Source: Actinomadura parmotrematis (GTDB taxonomy: Bacteria; Actinomycetota; Actinomycetes; Streptosporangiales; Streptosporangiaceae). From it: a stretch of DNA of 64,000 nucleotides. The number at the start of each line of letters is the position of its first letter. The first letter of the stretch is position 1. Of the stretch, positions 40,291 through 48,179 are shown piece by piece. The stretch covers positions 124,001 through 188,000 of the forward strand of contig NZ_JAIBOA010000012.1 in the NCBI RefSeq assembly GCF_019458805.1, read 5' to 3'. A program made the translations under genes and the position numbers. The notes under the pieces were generated by a model. That model did no database searches. It was not told where the DNA came from and saw nothing but the letters and a program-made list of their open reading frames with translations.

Positions 40291-41199
40291 TCAGCCGACG
40301 TCCAGGACGGCCTTGCCGTGCAGGCGGCGGTCGAGCAGGAGCCGGACCGCCTCCGCCGCCTTCTCCCAGGAGCCGCGCCAGGAGATCTGCGGGTCCAGGT
40401 CGCCCGCCGCGACCCGCTCGGCGAGCCACGCCAGGTCGCGGGCGAGGCCGGCGCAGGCGGGCAGGAAGAACGTGACGATCGACCGGTCGTGGCGGCCGGC
40501 GTCGCCGAACAGGGCGCCGTAGGGCAGGTGCTCGGCGGCCCCGGCGGCGTGGCCCGCCGCGACCAGCGTGCCGCCCTCGGCGAGGCGGGCGTGGGCCTCG
40601 ACGAGCGTCGCCCCGCCCACCAGGTCCAGCACGCCGTCCACCGGCGCGTCGAGGTCGGCGGGCGAGGCGACGGCTTCGTGCGCGCCGAGCTCGCGCAGCC
40701 CGTCGGCGTGCCGCCCGGCCGCGATGACGTGCGCGCCGCCCCGCCGGGCGAGCTGCACCGCGTACCGGCCGACGCCGCCGGACGCCCCGGTGACGAGGAC
40801 CCGGCGGCCGAGCAGCGGCCCGAGCCGGTGCAGGGCGCGCAGCGCGCTGCCGCCGGCGACCGGGACGGTCGCGAGCGCGCCGGGGTCGGCGCCGGCCGGG
40901 GCGGCGCCGAGGAGCGCGGTGTCCACGGCCCGCAGCTCCGCCCAGGCGCCGTCCATGCCGAGCGTGACGACCGGCGTCCCGGCGGGCGGGCCGGAGCCGT
41001 CCGCCGCCGCGGCCTCGACGATCCCGGCGGCGTCCCAGCCGGGCACCGTGCCGTCCGGGGCCTGCGCGAGGACGACCGTCGCCTCGCCGTGGTTGAGGGA
41101 GGTCGCCGTCACCCGCACGAGCGCCTGGTGCGGGGCGGGGCGGGGGTCGGGGACCTCCGCGAGGCGGAGACCGGGACCGTCGACGGTCAGGGCGCGCAT
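40291..41199 (-). CDS. Quinone-oxidoreductase-like medium-chain dehydrogenase
   Basis: The 302-residue product belongs to the zinc-independent quinone oxidoreductase branch of the medium-chain dehydrogenases. It has [14 protein letters not shown] in the N-terminal domain, [11 protein letters not shown], and the NADPH-binding [30 protein letters not shown]. No structural-zinc Cys cluster is seen. GGAGG lies five bases before the ATG at 41199. It is divergent from a TetR gene, with a perfect palindrome at 41223-41237 in the gap, so it is probably repressed by that regulator and induced by an electrophile or quinone. Confidence 0.9.
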   Translation of the reverse strand: MRALTVDGPGLRLAEVPDPRPAPHQALVRVTATSLNHGEATVVLAQAPDGTVPGWDAAGIVEAAAADGSGPPAGTPVVTLGMDGAWAELRAVDTALLGAAPAGADPGALATVPVAGGSALRALHRLGPLLGRRVLVTGASGGVGRYAVQLARRGGAHVIAAGRHADGLRELGAHEAVASPADLDAPVDGVLDLVGGATLVEAHARLAEGGTLVAAGHAAGAAEHLPYGALFGDAGRHDRSIVTFFLPACAGLARDLAWLAERVAAGDLDPQISWRGSWEKAAEAVRLLLDRRLHGKAVLDVG

Positions 41200-41222
41200 G
41201 TGAACCTCCACCGAGAAGCTTT

Positions 41223-41237
41223 TGCCACTGAGTGGCA
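41223..41237. promoter_or_regulatory. TetR-type operator palindrome
   Basis: TGCCACT-G-AGTGGCA is a perfect 7-bp-arm palindrome in the 83-base gap between divergent oxidoreductase and TetR genes. It lies about 24 bases from the oxidoreductase ATG. It is the likely binding site of the TetR protein. Confidence 0.65.
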
Positions 41238-41282
41238 TAAACCTACAGGGGGCATCCGCTCCCGCGATACCCTCGGCGGGCG

Positions 41283-41906
41283 ATGAACGAGACGTCCCTG
41301 CGCGAACGCAAGAAGCTCCGCACCCGGCACGCCCTGATCGACGCCGCGCTGGCCGGCTTCGCCGAGCACGGCTTCGACGGCGTCACCCTCGACGAGCTGT
41401 GCGCGCGGGTCGAGGTGTCCAAGCGGACCTTCTTCCGTTACTTCACCGGCAAGGAGGACGTCGCGTCGTCCCCGACCCAGGACCTGTGGACGGCGTTCCT
41501 CGCCGAACTGGAGGCCCGCCCGGCGGGGGACGGCGGCCCGCTGCTGTCCTTCCTCGGCGACCGCCTGCTGGCCGCCCTGGACGCGATGCCCGCCGAAGGC
41601 TGGGCGGACCGCGTCCTGCTGAGCCGCCGCGTCGCCGCCGCGACCCCGTCGGTCAGCGCCCACGACCTGCAGTTCTGCGACCGCACCACCCGCGCGTCCC
41701 TGGACGTCCTACACCGCCGCTTCGCCGTCCCCGCCGCCCCGGACCCCCGCCCCCGGCTGGCCCTGGACCTGCTCGTCGCCGCCTTCCACCACGCCCTGGA
41801 CGAGTGGACGCGCGCCCCGTCCCCGACCCGCGACGCCCTGGCCGCCCACCTCCGCGCGACCCTGGCCGCCGCCCCGGGAGCCGTCACCCTGACGCTCGCC
41901 CCCTGA
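41283..41906 (+). CDS. TetR-family regulator of oxidoreductase
   Basis: The 207-residue product has a TetR helix-turn-helix at residues 8-58 ([43 protein letters not shown]). A helical ligand domain follows ([38 protein letters not shown]). It is divergent from the quinone oxidoreductase with a shared palindrome, the usual local repressor arrangement. A TACCCT nine bases before the ATG may serve as the -10. No ribosome site is evident. The ligand is unknown. Confidence 0.9.
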   Translation: MNETSLRERKKLRTRHALIDAALAGFAEHGFDGVTLDELCARVEVSKRTFFRYFTGKEDVASSPTQDLWTAFLAELEARPAGDGGPLLSFLGDRLLAALDAMPAEGWADRVLLSRRVAAATPSVSAHDLQFCDRTTRASLDVLHRRFAVPAAPDPRPRLALDLLVAAFHHALDEWTRAPSPTRDALAAHLRATLAAAPGAVTLTLAP

Positions 41907-41911
41907 CCGCC

Positions 41912-42095
41912 CGCCCGGCGGCGCCGCGGTGCCCTAGCATGGGAGGAGCGATTGCAGAACGTGATCCGTCTTGACACGGATCGTGACGAAGGAGGGGCGA
42001 TGGGCCCGGCCCGTGAGTACGGTCCCGACCGTGGACCGAACACCGTCGCCGACCTCGACGCCCTGCCCGACGAGGGCAAACGGTACGAACTCGTA
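41912..42095 (+). repeat. Direct repeat unit A: duplicated promoter and 5' end of Uma2 gene
   Basis: This 184-base segment recurs at 42637-42820 with about four substitutions (offset 725). It spans the TAGCAT -10, the leader, the ribosome site and the first ~32 codons. The genes diverge strongly beyond that point. Confidence 0.85.
41935..41940 (+). promoter_or_regulatory. -10 (TAGCAT) of first Uma2 gene
   Basis: TAGCAT fits TANNNT and is repeated exactly at 42660-42665 before the second Uma2 gene. A leader of about 50 bases follows, with an ATCCGT-CTTGAC-ACGGAT inverted repeat and GGAGG before the ATG. Confidence 0.5.
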
Positions 42096-42581
42096 CACGG
42101 CTGGCTGATCGAGATGTCGCCCAGCGCCCTCCACGACTACATGGCCGAAGCGCTCAAGGACCTGCTCCGGCCGCTCACGCCTCCGGGCCACCTCCTCAAA
42201 GGCCCGTGGGACGTGCAGATGCCGGAGGGGTCGATCTACTCGCCGGACGTGGTCCTGCTCGACGCCGAGGCCTACCGCAACGCCGCCATCGAGGACCGCC
42301 GCGCCGTCACCGGCGACGACGTGCTGTTCGTCGCCGAGGTCCAGCGCCCCCGCAGCGGGAGCTGGAAGACCGTCCACAACACCAAGGTCCGGGATTACGC
42401 GCTCGCCGGTATCCCGCACTACTGGATCATCGACCTCAAGGAGACGCCCCGGCTCAGCGTCTACCGGCTCGGGGACGATCGCACCTACCGGCTGGTCGCG
42501 CAGACCGAGGGCGCGGAAGCCCTCAACGTCACCGAACCGTTCGCGCTCTCGGTCAAGGTGTCCGATCTGCTTCCGCGCTAG
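42000..42581 (+). CDS. Uma2 family endonuclease-like protein, copy 1
   Basis: The 193-residue product is of the Uma2 (DUF820) type, a PD-(D/E)XK nuclease-like fold. It has TVADLDALPDEGKRYELVHGWLIEMSPSALHD at its start, then YSPDVVLLD and VLFVAEVQRPRSGSWKTVHNTKVRDYALAGIPHYWIIDL, where Asp, Glu-x-Gln and Lys are the expected metal and catalytic positions. The ATG at 42000 has AAGGAGG just upstream; a TTG at 41952 (also with a GGAGG) would add 16 residues. The first 184 bases of the unit are almost identical to the next gene's, so the pair arose by recent duplication or exchange. Uma2 genes are abundant in multicellular bacteria, role unproven. Confidence 0.82.
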   Translation: MGPAREYGPDRGPNTVADLDALPDEGKRYELVHGWLIEMSPSALHDYMAEALKDLLRPLTPPGHLLKGPWDVQMPEGSIYSPDVVLLDAEAYRNAAIEDRRAVTGDDVLFVAEVQRPRSGSWKTVHNTKVRDYALAGIPHYWIIDLKETPRLSVYRLGDDRTYRLVAQTEGAEALNVTEPFALSVKVSDLLPR

Positions 42582-42636
42582 CGCGGCGGGAGAGGACCGG
42601 GACCCGGCGGCGGCAAGGAGGACGTCGAGGCGTCCC

Positions 42637-42820
42637 CGCCCGGCGGCGGCGCGGTGCCCTAGCATGGGAGGAGCGATTGCAGAACGTGCTCCGTCTTGAC
42701 ACGGATCGTGACGAAGGAGGGGCGATGCGCCCGGCCCGTGAGTACGGTCCCGACCGTGGACCGAACACCGTCGCCGACCTCGACGCCCTGCCCGACGAGG
42801 GCAAACAGTACGAACTCGCC
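42637..42820 (+). repeat. Direct repeat unit B
   Basis: This is the second copy of the promoter, leader and 5' coding segment described at 41912-42095, in the same orientation. Confidence 0.85.
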
Positions 42821-43318
42821 CACGGCTGGCTGATCCAGATGTCGCCCAGCGTGCAGCATGACGAGACCGTGGAGGACCTCCGGGAGATCCTGGCGCCCGC
42901 CGTCCCCGCCGGGTTCTCCCTGCGCAGCCCCTACGACGTGCGGATGCCGGACGGCTCGATCTACAAGCCCGACCTGGCCGTGATCGATACCGAGGCCATC
43001 AGAACGGCGCGGCGCGAGGACCGCCGTGCCGTCAGCGGCGACGACCTGCTGCTCGCGGTGGAGGTCCAGCGTCCGGGCAGCGGGAGCAGGAACACCGTCC
43101 ACATCACCAAGGTGAACGACTACGCCAGGGCGGGCATCCCGCACTACTGGATCCTCGATCTCGACGACGTCCCGGTCCTGTCGGTCTACGCCCTCCGCGA
43201 GGGCCGCGTCTACGAACGGATCCACCGGGCGACCGGCGACGAGGTCGCCGAGCTCACCGAGCCGCTCGCCGTCCGCTTCTCGCCCGCTTCCGTCGTCACG
43301 GGAAGCCTGGACGGCTGA
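42725..43318 (+). CDS. Uma2 family endonuclease-like protein, copy 2
   Basis: The 197-residue product matches the first Uma2 protein almost completely over residues 1-32 (EYGPDRGPNTVADLDALPDEG). After that it is a clearly divergent paralogue: SLRSPYDVRMPDGSIYKPDLAVID, LLLAVEVQRPGSGSRNTVHITKVNDYARAGIPHYWILDL. The catalytic-type Asp, Glu-x-Gln and Lys are kept. The ATG has the same AAGGAGG leader. Since the leaders are near identical while the bodies differ, gene conversion of the 5' ends is more likely than a simple recent duplication of the whole gene. Confidence 0.82.
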   Translation: MRPAREYGPDRGPNTVADLDALPDEGKQYELAHGWLIQMSPSVQHDETVEDLREILAPAVPAGFSLRSPYDVRMPDGSIYKPDLAVIDTEAIRTARREDRRAVSGDDLLLAVEVQRPGSGSRNTVHITKVNDYARAGIPHYWILDLDDVPVLSVYALREGRVYERIHRATGDEVAELTEPLAVRFSPASVVTGSLDG

Positions 43319-43335
43319 GCGGGGTTGTTCCCCCC

Positions 43336-43731
43336 ATGGCGGACAACGAGATCGACCGGATGCTGGACGCGCGCGTGTGGGCCTTCGTCGGGCTGAGCGG
43401 CGACCGGACGCGCGAGGTGTACCGGCAGGCGAGCCTGATGCAGCAGCGCGGCAAGAAGATCGTCCCGGTGCACCCGGACGGCGGCGAGGTGCTCGGCGAG
43501 AAGGTGTACGCCTCGCTCGCCGACGTCCCGGACGCGATCGACGTCGTCGGCGTCTACCGGCGCTCGGAGTTCGCGGGCGCGGTGGTCGACGAGGCCGTCG
43601 CCGCGGGCGCCAAGGGCGTGTGGCTGCCGCTGAACGTGATCGACGACAGCGCCGCGCGGCGCGCCCGCGACGCGGGCCTGGACGTCGTCATGGACCACTG
43701 CCCCGCCGTCGAGTGGGCCGCCCGCCGCTAG
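43336..43731 (+). CDS. CoA-binding (YccU-like) protein
   Basis: The 131-residue product is a single Rossmann CoA-binding domain (CoA_binding_2). It has VWAFVGLSGDRTREVYRQASLMQQRGKKIVPVHPDGGEVLG split over its first half, then VYASLADVPDAIDVVGVYR and GAKGVWLPLNVIDDSAA, ending MDHCPAVEW with the conserved Cys-Pro. It starts 18 bases after the Uma2 gene. Its stop overlaps the convergent SRPBCC gene by four bases. Proteins of this family bind CoA or a nucleotide; no reaction is established. Confidence 0.88.
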   Translation: MADNEIDRMLDARVWAFVGLSGDRTREVYRQASLMQQRGKKIVPVHPDGGEVLGEKVYASLADVPDAIDVVGVYRRSEFAGAVVDEAVAAGAKGVWLPLNVIDDSAARRARDAGLDVVMDHCPAVEWAARR

Positions 43732-44201
43732 GCGTTCTCGACGGTGCGGGCCAGGATGCCGAGGGTGGCGCGCAGGCCGGCCTCGGGGATGACCGGGAAG
43801 ACGCCCTTGCCGCGGTACTCCTCGTGGATACGGCTCCAGTCGTAGTACGAGGTGACGCGGGTGCCGCCCTCGATCGGCGCGAGGCGGTAGCCGTACAGGT
43901 GCTCCAGCTGGGGGCGGATGCGGCCGCGGACCGTCCACTCGATCAGCGCGTCGGGCTCGTAGGCGGTGATGACGACGGTGACGTCGTAGCGGCCCATCTG
44001 CGGGTAGTCGTTGAGGGACTCGCGGTCCATGTGGACGGCGAAGGTGTCGCCCACCGCGCCGACGGGGCCGCCCTCGGCCGACTGGAGCATGCCCGAGCTG
44101 TCGATCGCGACGTGCCCGCGCGGGTCGCGCAGCAGCGCGAACACCTCGGCGGGCGTGGCGCGGACGTCACGGGACACCTCGAAACGCTCGATCTCGTCCA
44201 T
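43728..44201 (-). CDS. SRPBCC family protein
   Basis: The 157-residue product has a START-like fold: FEVSRDVRATPAEVFALLRDPRGHVAID at the N-terminus, YDVTVVITAYEPDALIEWTV, GTRVTSYYDWSRIHEEYRGKG, and a C-terminal helix (LRATLGILARTVENA). It probably binds a lipid or polyketide-like ligand. Its start is an ATG at 44201. The 119-base gap to the divergent channel gene carries no clear operator. Its 3' end overlaps the CoA-binding gene. Confidence 0.85.
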   Translation of the reverse strand: MDEIERFEVSRDVRATPAEVFALLRDPRGHVAIDSSGMLQSAEGGPVGAVGDTFAVHMDRESLNDYPQMGRYDVTVVITAYEPDALIEWTVRGRIRPQLEHLYGYRLAPIEGGTRVTSYYDWSRIHEEYRGKGVFPVIPEAGLRATLGILARTVENA

Positions 44202-44320
44202 CCGGGCATCCTCGCACGGCGGTCCGCGACCGGATCTGGCGGGGACATGCCGGTTCTTGCCCCGTAGCCGACCCGCGGACCGTCCTTCCCTGGGAATGAC
44301 CTTCCCCGGGAGGTGGTGCG

Positions 44321-45568
44321 GTGACGTCGGCGCGGACGCTGCTGCCCTCGGTGGTCCCGGCCCTCGCGGTCGGCGTCGGGTCGGGCCTGGTGCTGTACGC
44401 GGTGGACGCCGTGGCCGAGGCCGGAGAGCACCTGCTGTGGACGGACCTGCCGCGCGCGTTCGGCGTCCCGGACGGCAGCGGGCTCTGGACGTTCCTCGTC
44501 CTCGTCCTCACCGGCGTCCTCGTGGGGCTCGTGCTGTGGCTGGTGCCGGGGCACGGCGGCCCGGACCCGGCGACGGAGGGGCTCGTCGCGCCGCCCGAGC
44601 CCGTCCGGGTGCTGCCGAGCCTGCTGCTGGTGACGGTCCTCACGCTCACGGGCGGCGTCAGCCTCGGCCCGGAGAACCCGATCACGGCGGTGAACATCGC
44701 GCTCGCGGCCTGGCTCGGCTCCCGCCTCGTGCGGGGGTCGGACGCGGGGTTCTGGCTGGGCCTCGCCGCCGCCGGGACGATCGGCGCGCTGTTCGGGACG
44801 CCCGTCGCCGCCGCGCTGATCCTCTCGGAGATGCCGCTCGGCCGCGCCGGCGTCCCGCTGTGGGACCGCCTGTTCGCGCCGCTCATCGCCGCCGCGGCCG
44901 GCGCCCTCACGACGGTCCAGCTGGGCGAGCCGCTGGCGGCGATCCCGATGCCCGCCTACCCCGGCTTCCACGCGCTCGACGTCGTCACCGGGTCGGCCAC
45001 CGCGGCGGCGGCGTGCGGGCTGGGCCTGCTCGCCGTCCTCGCCTTCCCGTACGCGCACGCCGCGTTCCACCGGATCGGGCATCCGCTGCTCATGGTGACG
45101 GCGGGCGCGGTGCTGCTCGGGCTGCTCGGCGCGCTCGGCGGCCGGATCACCCTGTTCAAGGGCGTCACCGAGATGGTCGAGCTGGTCGAGACGGAGGGGA
45201 CGCGGACGGCGGGCGGCCTGCTGCTCGTCGTCGTGGTGAAGCTGGCGGCACTGGTGATCGCCGGGACGTGCGGGTTCCGCGGCGGCCGGATCTTCCCGGC
45301 GGTGTTCACCGGCGCGGCGTTCGGGCTGCTCGCCCACCACCTGGTCCCGTCGCTCCCGCTGCCGCTCGCGGTCACCGCGGCCGTCGCGGGCCTGCTCGTC
45401 GCCGTCACCCGCCAGGGCTGGCTGAGCCTGTTCACCGCCGCCGCCCTCTCCGGCGACCTGGCGCTGCTCCCCGTGCTCTGCGTGACGATCCTCCCCGCCT
45501 GGCTTCTCGCCACGGGCCGCCCCGAAATGCAGATCCGCACGCCCGGCCCCTCCCCCGAACCCGCCTGA
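44321..45568 (+). CDS. ClC-type ion channel/transporter family protein
   Basis: The 415-residue product has about ten to twelve membrane helices. GGVSLGPENPITAVN holds the place of the ClC motif G(K/R)EGP and keeps the gating-type Glu with altered flanks. GTCGFRGGRIFPAVFTGAAFG resembles the GGxFxP anion-site motif. AGTIGALFGTPVAAALILSEM between them is also a ClC feature. The family moves chloride or fluoride, often as a proton antiporter; the atypical motif makes the ion uncertain. The GTG start at 44321 follows GGGAGGTGGT. It is followed by a decayed segment and a small membrane-protein gene. Confidence 0.82.
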   Translation: MTSARTLLPSVVPALAVGVGSGLVLYAVDAVAEAGEHLLWTDLPRAFGVPDGSGLWTFLVLVLTGVLVGLVLWLVPGHGGPDPATEGLVAPPEPVRVLPSLLLVTVLTLTGGVSLGPENPITAVNIALAAWLGSRLVRGSDAGFWLGLAAAGTIGALFGTPVAAALILSEMPLGRAGVPLWDRLFAPLIAAAAGALTTVQLGEPLAAIPMPAYPGFHALDVVTGSATAAAACGLGLLAVLAFPYAHAAFHRIGHPLLMVTAGAVLLGLLGALGGRITLFKGVTEMVELVETEGTRTAGGLLLVVVVKLAALVIAGTCGFRGGRIFPAVFTGAAFGLLAHHLVPSLPLPLAVTAAVAGLLVAVTRQGWLSLFTAAALSGDLALLPVLCVTILPAWLLATGRPEMQIRTPGPSPEPA

Positions 45569-45574
45569 CGTCGG

Positions 45575-45813
45575 CAGGGGTAGGGCTGGCCCCCCTGGGG
45601 GTTCCGGCGTGGGGGTGGCTCGCCGTCGCCCACGGACTCCTCGGACGGTCCGCGGTGAATCCGCTGCTCCAGCTGCCGACCGTGTTCGCGCCCGCACACC
45701 GGCGCCCTCGGCGTCACCCTGCTGACGGCCGTCCCCCTCGGCGCCGTCGCCGCCTGGCTCCTGTCCACCGGCCGCCTCGACGTCCCCGCCGGTCAGCCGG
45801 GACGGGCGTGTAG
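45575..45813 (+). pseudogene. Frameshifted remnant of a small membrane protein
   Basis: One frame reads VGLAPLGVPAWGWLAVAHGL, then NPLLQLPTVFAPA, up to about 45697. A +1 shift there continues as TGALGVTLLTAVPLGAVAAWLLSTGRLDVPAG to a stop near 45820. The two halves together resemble a two-helix membrane protein or the end of a transporter, with no start codon or ribosome site. A broken copy of part of the neighbouring channel is one explanation; chance open frames are another. Confidence 0.35.
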
Positions 45814-45841
45814 GGCGTGATCGGCGGGGCACCTGCCCGCC

Positions 45842-46402
45842 GTGGCGACTTGGCGGGATCGCATCAGGACGGCGCCGCTGTGGCAGGTGGCGCTTCTCTC
45901 GTTCGTCTACCTCGCGGCGCTGTTCGGCGCCACGGGGCTGACCGTCGCGTTGCTGGTTCCGGCTCGGGTGCGGGCGGCGGTGCCTCTGCTGCTGGCGCTG
46001 ACCGCGGCGGGCACGGTCCTGTGCGTCGTCGCGGCCGGCCTCGCGCGGTACCACGACCGGCGGACGACCGGCCCTCTGCCCCGGGAGGCGCGGACCGCGC
46101 TGGCCCGCGCCGTCCGTACCGGCGAGCTCCCCGACGACCCCGCGCTGGACGGGCCGCTGCTGGCGCTGCTGGAACGGGACGCCGCCGCGCGCGACCGGCT
46201 GAGGCGGTGGCGGTTCGTCCTCGTCCCCGTGTTGCTCGCCTGGCTCGCCGTGATCGTCTACACCGGCGAATTCCGCTGGGGCCCGTTTCTCGGCATCCTC
46301 GTCACCTCGGTGTTCTCGGCCTTCCTCCAGCGCGGCCGGCGCGACGCCCTCCGCCGCCTGGAGACCGCCGTGCGCGCCCGTCTCGGAGAAGAGGCCACAT
46401 GA
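45842..46402 (+). CDS. Membrane protein, unknown
   Basis: The 186-residue product has two N-terminal helices (about 16-36 and 44-65), a charged central domain (REARTALARAVRTGELPDDPALDGPLLALLERDAAARD by composition), and two helices near residues 125-160. I do not recognise the family; the middle resembles the four-helix DUF1707-adjacent or UPF membrane regulators only in layout. The GTG start has no strong ribosome site. Its stop overlaps the ATG of a 37-residue membrane peptide (ATGA), a coupled pair. Confidence 0.65.
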   Translation: MATWRDRIRTAPLWQVALLSFVYLAALFGATGLTVALLVPARVRAAVPLLLALTAAGTVLCVVAAGLARYHDRRTTGPLPREARTALARAVRTGELPDDPALDGPLLALLERDAAARDRLRRWRFVLVPVLLAWLAVIVYTGEFRWGPFLGILVTSVFSAFLQRGRRDALRRLETAVRARLGEEAT

Positions 46403-46512
46403 ACGATCGCACGCAGCGGCGGGTGTTCGCGGTCGTCCTGGTCGTCGCGGGCGTGGCCGTGCTGTGGACGAGCGTGTTCCTTCGGGCACGGCGCCGCCCG
46501 CGCACCCGCTGA
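46399..46512 (+). CDS. Single-helix membrane peptide
   Basis: This 37-residue frame (MNDRTQRRVFAVVLVVAGV, then AVLWTSVFLRARRRPRTR) has a short basic N-terminus, one hydrophobic helix at residues 9-28 and a strongly basic end. Its ATG overlaps the preceding stop by four bases, so it is probably translated by coupling. It is likely a small partner of the 186-residue membrane protein. It ends seven bases before the stop of the convergent HxlR gene. Confidence 0.55.
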   Translation: MNDRTQRRVFAVVLVVAGVAVLWTSVFLRARRRPRTR

Positions 46513-46519
46513 CCTGCGG

Positions 46520-46852
46520 CTACATCGCGGCGAGCTCGTCCTGGTGCTCGACGGCCCACGTGGCGAGGTGGGCCAGCGGGCCGCGCGCGAAGGACGCTCC
46601 GAGCGGGGTCAGCTCGTAGACGGCGGCGCCGCCCGGCGCCCGCGCGACCAGGCCGTGCGCCACCAGCCGCCGCAGCGACTCCGTCAGCGCCTTGTCGCTC
46701 ACCCCGGCGATGCGTTCCAGCAGGACGCCGCGCCGGGTCGGGCCGGGGCGGAGCGCCGAGACGACGACCGGGTCCCACGTGTGGCTGATGAGGTCGGCGG
46801 CGGCCCGCACATGGCAGTCCGAAACGAAGGTCACGCAGCCTGTTCCCGTCAC
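46520..46852 (-). CDS. HxlR-family regulator
   Basis: The 110-residue product is a winged-helix HxlR regulator: CHVRAAADLISHTWDPVVVSALRPGPTRRGVLLERIAGVSDKALTESLRRL covers the helix-turn-helix, and VYELTPLGASFARGPLAHLATW is the wing and end, typical of the family. A Cys near residue 13 could sense redox or electrophiles, as in other members. GATACT six bases before the GTG suggests a leaderless transcript. It diverges from the F420-reductase-like gene and shares with it the palindrome at 46874-46891. Confidence 0.92.
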   Translation of the reverse strand: MTGTGCVTFVSDCHVRAAADLISHTWDPVVVSALRPGPTRRGVLLERIAGVSDKALTESLRRLVAHGLVARAPGGAAVYELTPLGASFARGPLAHLATWAVEHQDELAAM

Positions 46853-46873
46853 CCCTCCAGTATCCCCGCCCGC

Positions 46874-46891
46874 TCCTACCGAATGGTAGGA
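46874..46891. promoter_or_regulatory. HxlR-type operator palindrome
   Basis: TCCTACC-GAAT-GGTAGGA (7-bp arms, 4-base spacer) lies midway between the divergent HxlR and oxidoreductase genes. It is about 10 bases upstream of a TAGCGT -10 (46902-46907) for the oxidoreductase, so a bound regulator would cover the -35 area. Confidence 0.65.
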
Positions 46892-46937
46892 ACCGGCCTC
46901 CTAGCGTCGTCCGGAACACCTGACGAAGGAGAGTCGC

Positions 46938-47591
46938 ATGAGGATCGGACTGCTGGGCACGGGGAACCTCGCCGTGATGCTGGGGAGCGCGTGGGCGGCC
47001 GCCGGGCACGACCTCGCGGTCACCGGCCGCGACGCCGGCCGCGCGAAGGCCGCCGCGGAGGCGATCGGCGCCGCCGCGACGCCCGTCGAGCCGGGCCGGC
47101 TCGCGGACGGGGCGGACGCCGTCGTGGTCGCGATCTCCTGGACCGGCCTGGCGGACGCGCTGCGCCTGGTCGGCGGCCCGGACGGCGCGCTGGCGGGCAC
47201 GACCGTCATCGACGCCACCAACCCCGTCGACTTCGCGACCGGGCGCCTGCTCCTGGAGACGGGATCGGCCGCCGAGCTCGTCGCCGGGCTCGCGGCGGGC
47301 GCCCACGTGGTCAAGGCGCTGCACCTGTTCGCGGGCGCGTCGTGGCCTTTCGCGGGCGAGGCGGACGCCGCGCCCGTCGTCGCGCTCTGCGGCGACGACG
47401 CCGGCGCGCTCGCCCGCACCGCCGAGCTCGTCGGCGGCCTCGGCGCGCGGTCGGCGGTGCTCGGCGGCCTGGACGCCGCCCGGCAGGCCGAGGAGGCGGC
47501 CGGGTTCGTCATGCGGGTCGTCGCGGCGGGCGCGAACCCGCGCCGCGCCGTCCCGGACGTCGATCCGGCCCTGCTCCGCGCGGCCGGCTGA
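46938..47591 (+). CDS. NADP-dependent F420 reductase-like oxidoreductase
   Basis: The 217-residue product is a Rossmann protein of the F420H2:NADP oxidoreductase family. It has IGLLGTGNLAVMLGSAWAAAGHDLAVTGRD at its start, then VVVAISWTGLADAL, TVIDATNPVDF, and ALHLFAGASW. It would move hydride between F420 and NADP(H), or act as a related reductase without F420. GAAGGAGAG precedes the ATG. Control by the divergent HxlR regulator through the palindrome at 46874 is likely, suggesting induction by oxidative or electrophile stress. Confidence 0.82.
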   Translation: MRIGLLGTGNLAVMLGSAWAAAGHDLAVTGRDAGRAKAAAEAIGAAATPVEPGRLADGADAVVVAISWTGLADALRLVGGPDGALAGTTVIDATNPVDFATGRLLLETGSAAELVAGLAAGAHVVKALHLFAGASWPFAGEADAAPVVALCGDDAGALARTAELVGGLGARSAVLGGLDAARQAEEAAGFVMRVVAAGANPRRAVPDVDPALLRAAG

Positions 47592-47604
47592 CCCGCGCCG
47601 CGCG

Positions 47605-48045
47605 TCAGGGGCCGCCGTCCTGGATCTTGGCGGTGGCGGTCGCGACGGCGACGGGGCGGTCCCGCGCGTCGAGCAGCTCGCCCGCCAGGAACGCGATCTC
47701 GCGCCCGCGCCGCACGACCCTGCCCCGGCCGACGAGGCGGCCGGGGCGGGCCGGGCGCAGGAACTGCACGTGCAGGTCGAGGGTCGGCGCGAACGCGCCC
47801 TCGGGCAGCAGCGCCGCGAGCGCCGGGTTGAGGGTGTCGTCGAGCATCGCCGCGAGGAAGCCGCCCTGGATCGCCCCGGCGGGGTTGGTGAACCGCTCGT
47901 CGGCGGTGAACGCGACCTCCACCGTCCCGGCGCCGGCGTCGACCGCCACCGGCTCCCAGCCGAGCAGGACCGCCGAGGGCGGCACGGGCCGCCGCCCCGC
48001 CAGGACGTCCCAGAAGTAGCCGCGCCGCTCCGCGTCCCCAGTCAT
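47605..48045 (-). CDS. PaaI-like hotdog thioesterase
   Basis: The 146-residue product has the hotdog fold with the PaaI-type active site FTNPAGAIQGGFLAAMLDDTL, in which the GG preceding the long helix and the Asp are the catalytic positions. LDLHVQFLRPARPGRLVGRGRVVRRGREIAFL forms the long strands. It would hydrolyse an acyl-CoA, often an aryl-CoA. AAGGA lies just before the ATG. It is convergent with the oxidoreductase gene, and palindromic repeat copy 5 lies upstream, beyond its promoter. Confidence 0.88.
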   Translation of the reverse strand: MTGDAERRGYFWDVLAGRRPVPPSAVLLGWEPVAVDAGAGTVEVAFTADERFTNPAGAIQGGFLAAMLDDTLNPALAALLPEGAFAPTLDLHVQFLRPARPGRLVGRGRVVRRGREIAFLAGELLDARDRPVAVATATAKIQDGGP

Positions 48046-48179
48046 GATCCTTATTGAAGCAAGCCGCGCCCGGCCGCCCGCGGGCGGCTCCGGGCGGCGC
48101 CGTCCAGCCGATGCCCTGGAGTCCCTGTGGCCGCCCGCCCAGACGTCGGACTGGCCGCTCGCCCCCTCCCCGCACCCAC

